A DNA stretch of 64,000 bases. Source: Hydractinia symbiolongicarpus. Taxonomy: Eukaryota > Cnidaria > Hydrozoa > Anthoathecata > Hydractiniidae. The stretch is taken from the NCBI RefSeq assembly GCF_029227915.1, contig NC_079879.1, positions 33,670,501 through 33,734,500 on the forward strand. The letters are read 5' to 3'. A model generated the notes under the pieces. The model did not search any database. It had not been told where the DNA came from and was given only the letters and a program-made list of their open reading frames with translations. Made by a program: the position numbers and the translations under genes. Positions 50,310 through 63,066 of the stretch are shown piece by piece (position 1 is the first letter of the stretch; the number at the start of each line of letters is the position of its first letter).

Positions 50310-53300
50310 TTAATTTTGTTTTAGATTCAGGATCCTCTTAGATGTTCTCCTTAATCGAGTACTACTTTTTTGCTTTTTGACATTTTTAATTTTTCTTTCT
50401 ATCTTTTCCTTTTCATCCATTTTTTCTTTTCCTTCTTCCTCGCTTATCTGTTGCTCTTCTTTTCCATTGGTGGTGTTTCTAAAATCTTCTATTTCCCCCT
50501 CTTTTTCCAGTCTGTCTTCTTCTACTTCATCTTTTATTTCATCTTTGCTATCATTTTTACGATTCTCTTTAACTAACGTTTTACCATCAATATAATCTTC
50601 TTTTTGTATGCCTTTCTGATTAAGATTTGGAGTCCCAGAATCAACGTTAGTGCATGTTTCCCTTCGAGCTATTTTTTCGTCACCATCATGTATATTATCA
50701 TTGAAACTTACGTGGACATTGGTGGATATAATATCATATGTTTCTTTTGCGACGTCGTGTTTACCTGTGATACATTCATTTGCTTTAATTCCTGGACTGT
50801 CATTCGTGCTTTTGTTTTCTTCGTCTGTGGTTCCTTCATCCTGGCAAGTCGTTGTACCCATTGCTTCTTCGTAATATTGTTCAGTAAGTTCTTCACTGTT
50901 ATCTTTTTTCTTTTCACCATCCTTCTCAGTCCTAATTTCTTTAATATCACAAGTCCTAATTTCTTTAATATCACAATATTTTGCCAACGCATGAAGCAAT
51001 TTTCTTTTCTTTTTGCGTCTTTCTCGTTGCTTCATCCTGTTTCGGCGTTTTTTCTCTTCTCTTACGTCAATTCTCTGTTTCATTTGATGATTTCCTAAGT
51101 TTATTTCCTCACCTAAGTTGTCACAACGACCAAATACATCGTCTCCACCGGACAAATAACTGTCTAACTCCCCAACATCCAGTGAACCATCATTAAAAAC
51201 GAAGTCCTCGCTGTTATATTCACTTCTACTTTCAGCAATATTGCTTGCTATCATAATATCCTGCAAAAATCCTGTAGCAATTTCATTCTCATCAGTAAAA
51301 TCCATGATGTTATCTCGTACTTTCATTTTAGCTAACTTTTTTTTGACTGTTTTGTCTGGCGAGTTGTATGTCATAGTCTCTCTCATTGCTTTCGAGTAAT
51401 CATATTTGTATTCCTGAGCGCATTCTTCCGTAGATTGCCACCCATCGTGATCTGCACATTCGCTAGTAATTCGTCGTGCTTTGATAGGCTTCGGTTTCAA
51501 TACAGTTGTTTCTTTACTTCGTAGTTTGAAATGTGATTTTAAAGCACGTTTTTTTCTTGCTTTACTAAAGGAACAACTACCCAAGCTTAATCGATATCTC
51601 TTTATCATGGCATTCGCTTTATCGTAATACTTTTGTTGATGTTCAGCCGGGATCTGATACCATATCTCCCGTAACTTATCTTCAATTGTTGTCTTGCTAG
51701 CCTCAGGGTATTCCTCTTTTACCAACGACCTGGAATGAGACAAACGAGTCAGTATAATCGCAGTTATTTTGTGTTGTTTCCTTACATTAAAAATTAAGTT
51801 TTATAATTTGCTATCTCAGACGTATTCGATTCTTTTACAGTTGACTTTTTTACCTGTATTTTTCCTTCCAGATGGAAAAAGCATCTGGCAGCAATTTTGT
51901 TAACATGAGCTCAATTTCAGCATCATCCGAATCTTCTGCTTCACCCTCCACCATTTTAGTAAGACACTCTTCTTTCAAATTCTCTATCGGCTTCATACTT
52001 GTTCGGTCAATCACTTCATCCTCGACTTTCCCAGATTTTTCATGTAATTGGTGATTAGCACAGGTCAACGCCGTGTTTTCAGTATTGTCAGTTGGGTTCA
52101 TCATTTCAATAAACTCATCAACATCTTCCATGCTGATGTCATTCTCACTGGGACAATGTAGTGCTACTGCGTGCGCCATGAATTCTACTTCTAAAAAAAA
52201 AATAAGCTGAATGCTTTAATTTTAGAAATTTTTGCGTATTTTGCCAAATTTTAAGGATGAGTCGAGCGAGCTTAGATATATAAAAGGAATTAACCATAAA
52301 CATTTTTTTTGGAATTTAAAAGGGATACAAAACGGTCCAAGTGAGATCTCCGTCGTTGATGCTTTTGGAGTAGGACGGCGATTTGCACATATGCACATAT
52401 ATTTCGCCGCAGCGCGCTATACAAAGTGTTTCGCGCTTGTATATTCATATGTTTTATAGTTCTTGGATAACACATACCTTTAAAAATGGCCTTAGCGACT
52501 TCAACGCAGCGGCGAAAGGTAATGCGCTGCGCAATGTTTCGCAACCTTACTCTAACCCTAGCCCTTGGTGCAACGTTGCGCTGCGCAATAATAAATTAAC
52601 ATTTATTAAAATGATAATAGAGAAAATATTTAATTTAATAATTCATTCAGTCTTAAGCGCAACGATGCACTGCGCGATAGTTTCGCCGCTTCGCCGAAGT
52701 CGCGAAGCGCGTGCCATTAGCTCGACTTGCGTTTATCAACAGCCCGTTTTGTAACCTTGTAATTCTTCTTTTCTAGTCACAAAAATTTATGATGTAGCTA
52801 GTAAGCTATTTTTTGATCTGGTGCAAACAACAGATCTTATATCAATAAAAAGCAAAAAGAAACGAAGACGAGATAAATTGACAGCATACCTCGTGTTTTA
52901 TTAATGTCTTGCTTTTCTGAGCGTATTTTTTTCTTTCTCTTTCTTCTGAACTTACAAAATAAATTACTTTCTAGGAATGAGCTTGTTATAACTTGGTTGC
53001 CCGCGCCATTATACAAAGAAATACCTTCTTCAGGCTTTGGTTTGATTGCTGCAAGTTTTCTGTTCAATTTTGTGGTGTTTTGATCGATCTGTGTTATATG
53101 TTCGTACGTGCTAGGGTAAGACTGAGACTGGTTTCTTGAGAAATCATGGAGATAATAATCAGAAAGCCCATAACTTTGCTGATGATAAAAAGGATCAACT
53201 AAATTTCCAGTGAATATATTTTCTATTGGAAAAATGGTTGCTAATCCAAACGGATTAAATCCACTGCCAGCCACTTTGTGCGAAGCGTTTTCAAGCTGAA

Positions 53301-53550
53301 CATATCGATCAAATGAGTGTAAAACATTTGAATCAGTTGAATTTAAATTTAAATCGTTGCTCGTTGCTTTTCCTTCAAAAACTTTCTCTTCTACCAAGCT
53401 GCTCACTTGATTAACTAAAGATTGATTCTTTACGGAAGCAACCTCGTTAAACCAACCAATGTTTTCCGCTTTTCCCGCAAATTCATTCTTGCTTCTACCT
53501 AATTCGTTATCATATAACGGTAGTCTTAGCTCCTCAGTTTCCATATTCAT
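50310..53550 (-). CDS. HMG-box-like nuclear protein, three coding exons, about 805 aa
   Basis: Exons 53550-52890, 52190-51854 and 51729-50310, all joined in phase (TREVEFMAHAV at the first junction, KEKYRSLVKEE at the second). The HMG-box-like domain spans the second junction, residues about 320-385: LPDAFSIWKEKYRSLVKEEY, then IEDKLREIWYQIPAEHQQKY, then ANAMIKRYR. This has the aromatic, W-K and final Tyr pattern of the fold, though diverged. The N-terminal third is Asn/Ser-rich and low in structure apart from a basic RRKRKKK stretch. Beyond the box come basic KPKPIKARR, an acidic middle and a long Lys/Glu-rich tail with basic clusters (nuclear localisation). A 24-bp tandem duplication encodes CDIKEIRT twice. 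Nuclear DNA or chromatin binding is inferred; I cannot assign a named HMG family. Confidence 0.8.
52380..52720. repeat. GC-richer palindromic insert in intron 1 of the HMG-box gene
   Basis: Short complementary runs recur: 'gcgctgcgcaa', 'caacgttgcgctgcgcaa', 'gcactgcgcgatag', 'ttcgccgcttcgccgaag', 'gcgaagcgcg', with 'tttcgccgcagcgcg' near the left end. The composition contrasts with the AT-rich flanks. Probably a fold-back transposon or a stack of such; exact ends were not found. Confidence 0.5.
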
Positions 53551-55500
53551 CCGTTTTTGGATACCGGCCTCTGACGTAAAAACTGCAAAGTCTTCCCAGT
53601 CATTAAATTTACCGCTGCAACGACTTCGTCAATGTTAACACTACTTTGCAACTTTAGACTCAATGACATAAAAGTGGCAAAAAATTTCTTAATTTTTTAT
53701 ATGCAAATCGCTGTTTCTCTTTTTATACATTAAAAAATTAAAACATCTAAAAGTCAAGAATTAAACAGGAACCAGACCTCCTCTGCCACTTTCGACGAGT
53801 GTTTGACTGTTGATGATATTATTTTTACTTCTTTGGCATACATTTTTTTTCATTTTATGATACGTCTGAGCTTCTTACAAATTTTCGAGATTTCTTAACT
53901 CAAGTTAAATAGCAACAGGGTATAGCAGATGGGTGTTTCTCGTTTCCAAATTCCAGTACCGTTTTTATAATAAGCTGTGTGTACTAAAAACCAACCTCGT
54001 TTTCAGGGCAATTCATTATGCTGACTATCACGAGTCCTGGAGAAGAGTTTATTATAAATACGTGCCGGTATTGTATTATTGTTATTGATGTCGTCAGCAG
54101 AATGGCCCTAAGCCCATTTGCCTACAGCTTTTTTGAGACTCTGTGAAAAGTTTCATAATGCGAGTATATTTAAAAAATTGTGATCCATATGCATTCCAAA
54201 TTTTGTTAATTTGACCTGTGAATTTGCAAATGTAGCGTCATCTTTCTTTTTCGCGCGCAATAACAATATAAGCGTATTTCGTATATGAATTGTCGCGCAA
54301 GTTAAATTCCCAAAGTAAAAAGGAGGAATAGTTAAATTCTGAGCTTTAAAAAATATGAATGCGTTATTTTTATATAAACTATAGAATTATATTTTTGCGT
54401 GTATTAAACTTTTGCGCAAAACGAGTAATTTCTATACTATAATTAGCGCAATAGCAAACTTTTTTGCGCGAATAATCTGTTACGAACAGGGTAAGAATAA
54501 GGTGCCAGTGGTAGATTGTTTTTGTTGTGATGATTCTGTTTAGTTTAAATTTAAAAACTGCCGATATACCCAATATTAAAGACTGTAATTACTTTGCTGT
54601 TGTAGCTTGAACAATGGCATTCTTGAAAACGGGCATTTCCAAGAATGCAGTGAACGAATTTAAATGGATATTTTTTTATAACTTTTATATGTTTGTACTT
54701 AAAAAAAGCACAGAAAACTTCCGTCGTCAGAGAGGTTTAGTGGGATTGACAACAGGAAATAGACAAATGTGAAGGGAAGGCTACTTATTATGACTCGTTC
54801 TTTCTTCATCACACAACATTTTTGTGTGTGCATGTGTGATGTCATAATGTAACGTGTGGCGCTTTTTTAGTGTCGTACCCAGGCCTTTTATCATTTTTTG
54901 ACAATAAAAGGATGAAAAATTAAAAAACAACAAGTTGATAAGATAAAATAAAATGTGCAAAAAAATTTTTTTAGATTATATTTTAATTTAATTTCGGGAA
55001 AGTAAAGAGTTGTCTGTGTTTTTGCCAAGTCCACCTGCATAAGAAGGTGCCGTGTGACATTTGTTGAACAGAATTTTTTAATCATAACATGATTATTGTA
55101 GATATTGTTGTACAACGTTCATTTTAACGCATTCAAAAAATTTTGATACATAATTACATTTGAAATATGTTTCAATACAATAGATAATTGTACAAGTTGA
55201 CGCATCGTGTCACGGTCTATTACCTCTGCGAAAAGCGAGATATTTCTCTATTGACGGTTGTAATTAGGAACAATAGATAACTATTAATATCATAGATTGG
55301 CGGCACTAATGAGAAATTCACTAATATCTCCCTGAAGGGGTACGGGCAATTAAATCAGAGCAGGCGAAATATTTGATTGGCCCTCACAAGACAGTCATTT
55401 GATTAGTAATTTTATTTAAAACAAAGAAAGAGTAAATAATAAAACAGTGCGATATATTTTGCGCTAATCGCTACGTAAGTAAGTGTACAAGAACCTACTT
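53551..55500. other. intergenic between divergent HMG-box and EBF genes; no gene seen
   Basis: Non-coding as far as I can tell. It should hold the promoters of two divergently transcribed genes. Only short chance ORFs are present, and no recognisable RNA gene or decisive promoter motif. Confidence 0.4.
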
Positions 55501-55563
55501 TCTCCATTGGGAAAGAAATTTTTCGCCTTCGAGTATCTTGTTGTTTTCTCCGGAGAAAATAGA

Positions 55564-58500
55564 ATGGTAACTATAGTTTATCTTGTTTCTTCATTTTTAT
55601 TTTACTCCAGGGGACAAGTGAAGAACGGTGCAATATAAAATCAGGGAGTTATCGTTGAAATGCTGTGTACTTTAATTCCTTTATATTTAGATTCCTCCCT
55701 CAAGAGTTTCCGAAATAAATTTATGTTTTTCATATCAGCTACCATTTATTTCAGAACATTTTTTGTCCATTCGAACGTGATTTATACAAAGGCTACAGAG
55801 GTTTCCATATACCTGCTACTATTTATAGTTACTTCGAAGTCTCTCTTCTTATCTCTGTATTTGGTTTGATTTTTTCATTGTTTAATGACACAAAACAATC
55901 TACAATGTTTAGTGAGTCTCTGTATAATGTTTAAATTTTGATAATAAAGTATTAGTTTAACTTTCGCTATAGGATATTATTAATGGAAATATCTTGCCTT
56001 GTGCCACGGATGCTCTTCCACAACCAAACTACCCTCATATGCAACCAACATTTACCCATCCAACTCAAGCACCACCGCCTCCGCCATCATCAGTCGGGTT
56101 CGTATTACGTCACAAAATTTTGTTTATGATAGTGTGTGAAAGGAAGGCTACTTTGTTCGAAATGTGCGTTCGAATTTTTTTCTTATCTAAAATTTGGAAC
56201 GAATCATTCATTCTCCTTTTATTTTTGTCTAAATTTGAATGGTGTGCAAAACTTGCAGAAATGCCTGATATAAAACGGATCGATAATTTGTCGTTTATCA
56301 GGTATATATGAAATAATGTAGAAAGCGTTAAGGATAAGTGTTTAATTAATTTTTTATTTGCACTATAATTTTTTATTCTTTCTTTAATAGTTGCGAAGTC
56401 GTTAAAGCAGTTTTTGAAAAGCAGCCGCCGTCCAATTTACGAAAGAGCAACTTTTTTCATTTCGTTTTGTCATTATACGACAAAAACAACAACCCTATTG
56501 AAACCGAGAAAGGTTTATTTAACGGTTTTATAAAAGAACTAGATGAAGATGAAGGGGATCCGAAAAAAAACGGAATTCAGTATCGGCTGAAATTTACCTT
56601 TGCGAATGGTAAGCAAAATCCTTGGATTTCAGATTCCAATTTTAATTTTGTTGTAGACTGTTTTATTGTAAACTTTGTAAAACCACCCTTAATTAAGATT
56701 CGGTATTAATTAGTATCACATCAGCAGTCATTAATTAGATTAAACAGGCTTAGTTTCCATAAGGCAATACTTTGCTATGAAGTCGATAGATTATGTTTTG
56801 ATACAATATATTTTGGGGAGTGGGGCTTACTTTACCAGACTGAAATAAAAAACTCAGTATCAACGTGACTTCAACGTTTGTTAAAGTCACGATATGTTAT
56901 GTTCATATGACCTTCTTGTAGCTAATTCGTTATTAGATGTTATGAACAATGTTCTTAAACTTAAGTCATGCAAAACCTGGAATGTTCTTCACCCGTAACT
57001 TGCCATTATTAACAAACTAAAATAGCCTCTTTAATTAACGGACATCATTGGTGTAAAAAATCTGTCCGCTTATTAGAAAGTTAATATTTTTTAGCAATTT
57101 TTTTGTTGTTAAGTCAAAAAATTGATGTATTTTGAGGTTAGAAAAAATATTAAAAAACTTAGTAAAAGTATAAAAATACGTTTTTGTTTCAAAACAAACT
57201 ATATACTATACTATATAAAACTAGATAAATTAAAAAAAAGTAGATAAACGATAATTTTTTACTCTGACCAAAAAAAATCTTAAACACTTTGAAAAATTTC
57301 TTGAGGTGTCCGCGAATTTCTTGTCCGCTATTTAAAAAAGTTTTCTATGAGACTTTGACTAGGATTCGTCCAGTGTAATGAAATTTGTCCGTTAATTGGC
57401 TTTTTAGAGTGTTCGTTAATTAGAGAGACTACTGTGATTAAAATTTTTAGTTACTTGGACAATGATTTTTATTTCTTTGTTTTTAAGTTTCGTTTTTATT
57501 TGAATTACAGGATATCAGGCTGAGCAAGATATATACGTGAAATTAATCGACTCGCAAAGCGGAGAGGTAAGTTATCACTAGTAAAAATTATTTGTCAAAA
57601 AGTTAAATAGAAACGAACAACAATTAATAATCTCGCAATGTCTTATATGAAACGAAAGATTGTGAATCTTGTTGTGATAAAAACACACATTGACTGCTGT
57701 CATTTAAATTTGTGACGGAACAAATAATTGTCCAGCCAAATCTGAAGTAACAGTATTTGTGCTGGCTGAAAATTGCCCCTCCCTTTTTTGGATGTAAACA
57801 TACTATGTTAACCAAATCATTGTAACCCATTTTACAGATAATAAAGTATGAAGGCCAAGACAAAAATCCAGAGATGTGTCGCGTTTTGTTGACGCATGAG
57901 GTTATGTGCAGGTTAGTTAATAACATATTTCCTCTTTTTAGCACCAACTCCCCCCATTGAGCGCCCCTTCCACCTGTAATAATCGCTGCCTCTAAGTTTA
58001 GAAATAATTTTATAGGCGCCTCTCTTAAATAAGCACCCGAGGCGGTTATTAGAGGTACGATATTCGCAGTCGGGCGGTTATTAGAGGTACGATATTCGCA
58101 GTCGGGCGGTTATTGCAAAGTAACAAAGGTTCTTCGTGTTATAAAAGAAGCTTCTGGGCGGGTCGGGTAGCTTTGATTTTATTATGGTTCAATATAACTA
58201 GCTGAGCAAAAAACGTCTGATAAAGACCTTGTTTCTTCGGTACGGTATTGCGAATCCTTCACCGAAGAGTGAGACAACCATTCTAATTCATAATAATTTT
58301 ATAACCGTTACCTCTTTAAAAACGTCCTCTTTAAATAACCGCCACCTTGAAATTCATAAAAATGTAATAAGTGCCCGGGCGGTTAATAGAGGAAACACAG
58401 TATTTGGTGTTTTGGCTTGAGCAAACATCTTGTGATTAAGCACATTAAGTATGCTAATGCAATCTAAGAATGGTAATCGGCGTAAATTCTTATAAGAACT

Positions 58501-61177
58501 TTTTAGAATAAACAAGACAATCAATTTGTTGTCTCACTCACCACAGTTTCAAGTCGCTAGACTGTATGTATCTGAATAAAATTTCTGCTAAGATTAATAT
58601 CTTTTATTTCTTTGTATTTAGTCGTTGTTGTGACAAAAAATCATGTGGCAATCGAAACGAAACACCATCTGATTGTGTTGTGGTGGAAAGGTTAGTTTTT
58701 TAAAAGTAGACCATCCCATGTCCTATCTGAATGGAGGTATTTTGTATTATTTATAGTGACTGTTTCCATTTTAGATATTTTGTAAAGTTTTTCATGAAAT
58801 GCAATCAGAATTGTTTAAAAACAGCTGGAAATCCGAGAGATATGAGGCGATTTCAGGTATTGTTTATTTTAGTACCTAATGTTGAGGTCAACCTGTGCAA
58901 TATTTTAGTTAAATGGGTGCAGATTTTGCCATCCTTGTCTTCTCACAAGTTCAACATGTTGGCGAGCAACAAAATCATAAATGTTTGTCGGTGTTTACAT
59001 AGTTTATATTTTAATACAATGTTGAAATTAAACGTCAACTTGTTACTAGCTACAGTTTAAAACTGGTGGCAATATTTAGTTATAGAACAAAACCTTATAC
59101 ATTTATAAATATGGTTATGTAATGTATCGGCAATGTAATGTATGTTTACTATAGATCGCTATAGCAACGACACCAGACATGAAGGATCCTATCGCGATCT
59201 CAACAAATATGTTTGTTCACAACAATTCCAAGCATGGTCGCCGCTCGTCATCTAAAATCAAACTGGAACCAATGGAAGCTCCACCACTAGTGAAAGCTCT
59301 CATTCCATCGGAAGGATGGACAAGCGGAGGATCTCAAGTCATCATTATCGGCGAGAATTTTTTTGAAGGCTTACAAGTCATATTTGGTAACTGTCTTGTA
59401 TGGAGCGTCGAGGTAAAACATCGAGTCAAAATTAACTTTTAAAAGTCGGGACCATGCTTTTCATTTTGAGATAATTTTTTCCTTCTTCCTTTCTCTAGGT
59501 GTTTTCTCAAACAGCACTTCGTGTGGTTGTCCCACCACATCCGATGCCAGGAATGGTAGAGGTTGTCTTAGCGTTTAATTCACGCCCAATCTTTCACGGT
59601 GCACCGGGGTGTTTTATTTATAATTGTAAGTAGAACCAATTATTTTTATTTTTTGTAGCAATGCTAAAAATAGTATGTTAATCAAAATATCTTCATTTCA
59701 GCGTTAAATGAACCATCGATCGATTACGGATTCCAGCGTTTAACAAAGTTGCTTCCAAGACATCAAGGAGATCCAGAGAAAGTACCGAAAGTAAGTACGC
59801 CAAAGTCTGTATATAGTCGACTCGAGATTGAAAAGTGTCCTTAGCGTACAACTGTCCGATATATGTTTGACCTTGTGTTTCCCCACGTACCACTTTGAAC
59901 CTACTATGTTCGCATGCTGGTAAAAATAACCTAGAATATTAACTACAAATATGTTTAATTCCAGGAAATCATTTTAAAAAGAGCTGCAGACATGGTGGAA
60001 TCAATTTATTCTGCCCAAGGCATGTCGTTTATCCCATCACCAACTCCGCAAACTATGATGAACGCAATGAGACCGATGCCCAACAACTCCACCAGTTATC
60101 CACCGCCGTCGCCGTATTATCCTTACCAAACAGCCATGCTGATGCCACCCCGTGCGCAACAACGTCCAGATATTATGGTGACTGACACTTGCATGGAAGG
60201 GTCAAACGATGACGTATTTACTGAGGTTTGTTTTCCAATATCATTATATCGGATTTGCCTGAACCTAAATGTTAGAGTTCACAGTGAGCAATACTTCGGC
60301 TTTAAGTTATATTTTTGTTTTGCTTATAATTTAGGAGCGTGATGAGAACAACAACCAGCCAGATAAACGTATGAAGATGGACATGAAATCGAGCAGTTAC
60401 AAACCGAGTATGACTCACGATACTTCCTTTGTTCCAACACAAATCAATTCTTCTTCGTTTCTCGGTCCTAACAAGCACTCCATGGGCATGATGTACGGCT
60501 ACTCGGGAATGAATGTTACTTCGACACAGCACTCGTTATATGGAACGAATCAAGGTGACGTATCATTAACATTTTGTTTTGTTAAAAAAAATAGCCTTAA
60601 GTTCCTCTAGTTCATATATACACAATAAATTCATGGCTTGTGTGATAAGAAAAAACGTCAAAGGAATGATGTACGTGTCTCTTGCAAGTATTCTTACAAA
60701 GTCGTAGATAGAGCCAATACTTGCAATAAAAATAAGTCGTTAAAATTTCCATTATATAAATTTCGTCATTTTTAGTTTTTATAGGGTATTAGTGTCTATT
60801 TAATACCCTCCATATTCTGTTTTATAGGAGTTCAAGCTTCCCCAATGCTGCCACCAACGCCACAGAGCTTACCACCAACTCACAATGGTTCAAACAATGT
60901 CTTTCAGTTCGGTAGTACAAACAACTTACAACAAAAGCAAAACAACTTTCAGCAAATCTCTCCGCAACAAATAAGAGAAGGAAGTCCGAGTGTTACGCCT
61001 AACGGAATACAAGGTACATTGGTGACATAACCATTACCTTAAAAAAACCAGGGAATGATCAGCCCTGTGATATTTCGTGTTCAGCACACTAAATTTTGTG
61101 CTTTAATTTTTTTAGATGTTAATATTCCATCAGCAAGTTACGAAGACGAACAACAATACCAATCCATCACTAACTAA
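55564..61177 (+). CDS. EBF: COE/EBF family transcription factor (early B-cell factor/Collier)
   Basis: Exons: possible ATG-only exon 55564-55566, then 55973-56097, 56391-56608, 57511-57566, 57838-57911, 58622-58690, 58775-58856, 59155-59412, 59499-59625, 59702-59790, 59965-60225, 60335-60554, 60828-61013 and 61116-61177. All joins are in phase, giving about 608 residues. The DNA-binding domain starts at [19 protein letters not shown] and contains the COE zinc knuckle [14 protein letters not shown] (H-x3-C-x2-C-x5-C). It continues through [16 protein letters not shown] and [13 protein letters not shown]. Next come the IPT/TIG domain ([19 protein letters not shown], about residues 245-335) and the dimerising helix-loop-helix ([13 protein letters not shown] to [17 protein letters not shown], about 345-400). 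The C-terminus is Pro/Gln/Asn/Met-rich, the usual activation region. In other animals COE factors specify neurons and other cell types. The start is uncertain: ATG followed at once by a donor at 55564, or the internal Met at 56039. Confidence 0.95.
57020..57445. mobile_element. fold-back MITE-like element in an EBF intron
   Basis: The left end 'cctctttaattaacggacat' and 'ctgtccgcttattag' pair with the right end 'gtccgttaattgg' and 'gttcgttaattagagagac', with 'cttgtccgctatttaaa' inside. The AT-rich, non-coding interior of about 300 bp and inverted termini indicate a non-autonomous DNA element. It lies between exons 56391-56608 and 57511-57566, ending about 65 bp before the latter. Confidence 0.6.
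57950..58400. mobile_element. second fold-back element in an EBF intron, with a tandem 35-bp repeat
   Basis: The left part has 'gcgcctctcttaaataagca', 'cccgaggcggttattagagg'; the right part has the inverted counterparts 'cctctttaaataaccgccac' and 'gcccgggcggttaatagagg'. Within it, a block starting 'gcggttattagaggtacgat' is repeated at about 58,037 and 58,072, with a third start at about 58,107. Non-coding. Confidence 0.6.
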
Positions 61178-62160
61178 ATTTTGAGATATTCAATAACCAT
61201 TTGTAATATAGTCCAACAAAAAGGTATAGGTATGGCTGCGCTTTAAAAATTCCACATGCATACAACAGGCAAAATATTGGTCAGTGAATTTGCTATTTTA
61301 AAAATGGCGCTAGAAATGTGCATGGGGGGTCGTGTTCCAGATAAAGATGCCCAGGACAGATAATTTCCCAGTTTGCTTCTAGAACAACTTTAGTACTTTC
61401 TAAATCCAGAAATAGCCTTACATAAAAACTTTCCAACAGCTTTCGTTACTCCAAAGATTTTTGAAACGAGATAGGGTTTTACTTTTTCTTATATAAGTAG
61501 GCTTAACTCAAGCTATTGTTTTGTAAATTTTGTAATCGGATGCTTTGAGCAATGTGTTTCTTTCTGTTACAGTGTTTATATATAGATTTTAATATATTCC
61601 GTATGACAAGTGTGTTTATATTTATGCCAATGAGTATCGTACCTTGTCTGCCCCTGTGACACTGAATTTATTTAATATTTTGCGACTTAGTAAAAAATTG
61701 TACCCCTTGGTTTTTTAAAAAGTTTTTTCATAAAGAGAGATTTGCAAGGTTCCTCGTGAAATGGCCGACAAGGTATTTAACTTGTGACTAGTTTTTATGA
61801 AATACTTTCTAGTCAAAAATAAAAACTTTCTAAGATTCATTGTCGAGAATCTTAAAATATTTTTTACAACATTGATGTACATGCTGTGTATCTAATTTAT
61901 TGTGTTTTATTAATTTTTATTTTTACAAAGTAATTTGATTTGTGTTTTTATTTCGAGTTGATGTCAACCCTCAATCCCATAAAACTTACACGTTATTCTT
62001 TTGCTTGTCGGAAGTCATGGTGGCAGCAAATTTTAAAAAACAAAACTCCAGAACTATTTTAGCTAGTTCAGACTGAAAAAAAAGGGGTAATGTAATCGAT
62101 CATAAGTACTTATAATTAGTCAGCATTCAACAGAAGAAAGTATTGACCCGCAATATTTTA
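61178..62160 (+). other. EBF 3' UTR and downstream sequence
   Basis: AT-rich non-coding sequence after the EBF stop. A candidate AATAAA lies at 61,818, which would give a 3' UTR of about 650 bp. No other feature is supported. Confidence 0.45.
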
Positions 62161-62379
62161 GAATCTTTTTTTTAATAGAGTTGACTCGCGGTAAATCACA
62201 CACCGGCTAACCCTTTTTTGCATATTTCTTCGGGTAACTTAATTTGGCTTAATTTTTTTTAATTTCTTCTGTTTAAATAGTTGCTGCTTCATTTTTTTCA
62301 TATCATATATTTTGCCTGTCCAGCTCAGTCATCAACTGCTTCGTTAATGCTAGGATTTTGAATAAAAACCAAGCTGACG

Positions 62380-63066
62380 CCAACTAAATACTGATGATCC
62401 TTTCAAGGATCTTAAGACCAGTTAGAAAGACTGACAGTCGACCCTTCGGAGTTCTCCGAAAGATGTGGTATTTATGGATTGTTTCGTCAAGACTGCCGAA
62501 TCGATAATGAATGACGAAGAAATTATATCTGATGTGTTGAGTGAGGAAGATTTTAAACTTGAAAAAGACGAAAGTGGAGATGACTTCAATCGGGTGCTGT
62601 AATTGGAGCACTGGAAGTAGTCTAAACTCTCGATAACTCGAATACTGGAACATCTTTTAGGTCGAAATGTGTCAGGGCCTTAATCCTACACACACTTCTA
62701 AAGCTAAAAAAATCTTTATAATTCGAACTCGAATGGGAAACCCGAATATGTCAATTGGTCAAACAAATTTGTGGGCCCCTCAGAGGAATTTCCCTCTACA
62801 GGTTGAACTTTTCTCGTCAAGCTTTTTCTGTAGAAATCGAATAAATGACGATAAAAATACGGCACCACCTCGTCAACGAATGGCTGGAAACGATGCAAGA
62901 CCTCTCCATTTTCAGTACACATGGAAGAGAAATTTGCTCTCTTGTATTGACAATGGTAAGATTGTAAGCCCTGGAGCAGGTTGAAAACCTTAAACAAAAC
63001 TTTGTAACAGACTTTCGTCTTACCAAAGATCCCGTGGAGGTTCGGGTTACTGAGAGTCAACTGTAT
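62380..63066 (+). mobile_element. remnant of a pogo/Tigger-like DNA transposon
   Basis: A + strand frame ending at a TAA near 62,601 reads DCFVKTAESIMNDEEIISDV then LSEEDFKLEKDESGDD, the acidic-tail style of CENP-B/pogo-type transposases. Near 62,628 'ctctcgataactcgaa' and at the right end (read on the - strand from about 63,063) 'cagttgactctcagtaac' preceded by TATA resemble pogo/Tigger terminal repeats with a TA target. The bulk of the transposase is missing, so this is a dead, internally deleted copy. Confidence 0.5.

Noticed and set aside
62667-63060. Overlapping ORFs on both strands near the pogo-like remnant
   Set aside because: They lie inside the non-coding end of the transposon and show no transposase motifs.
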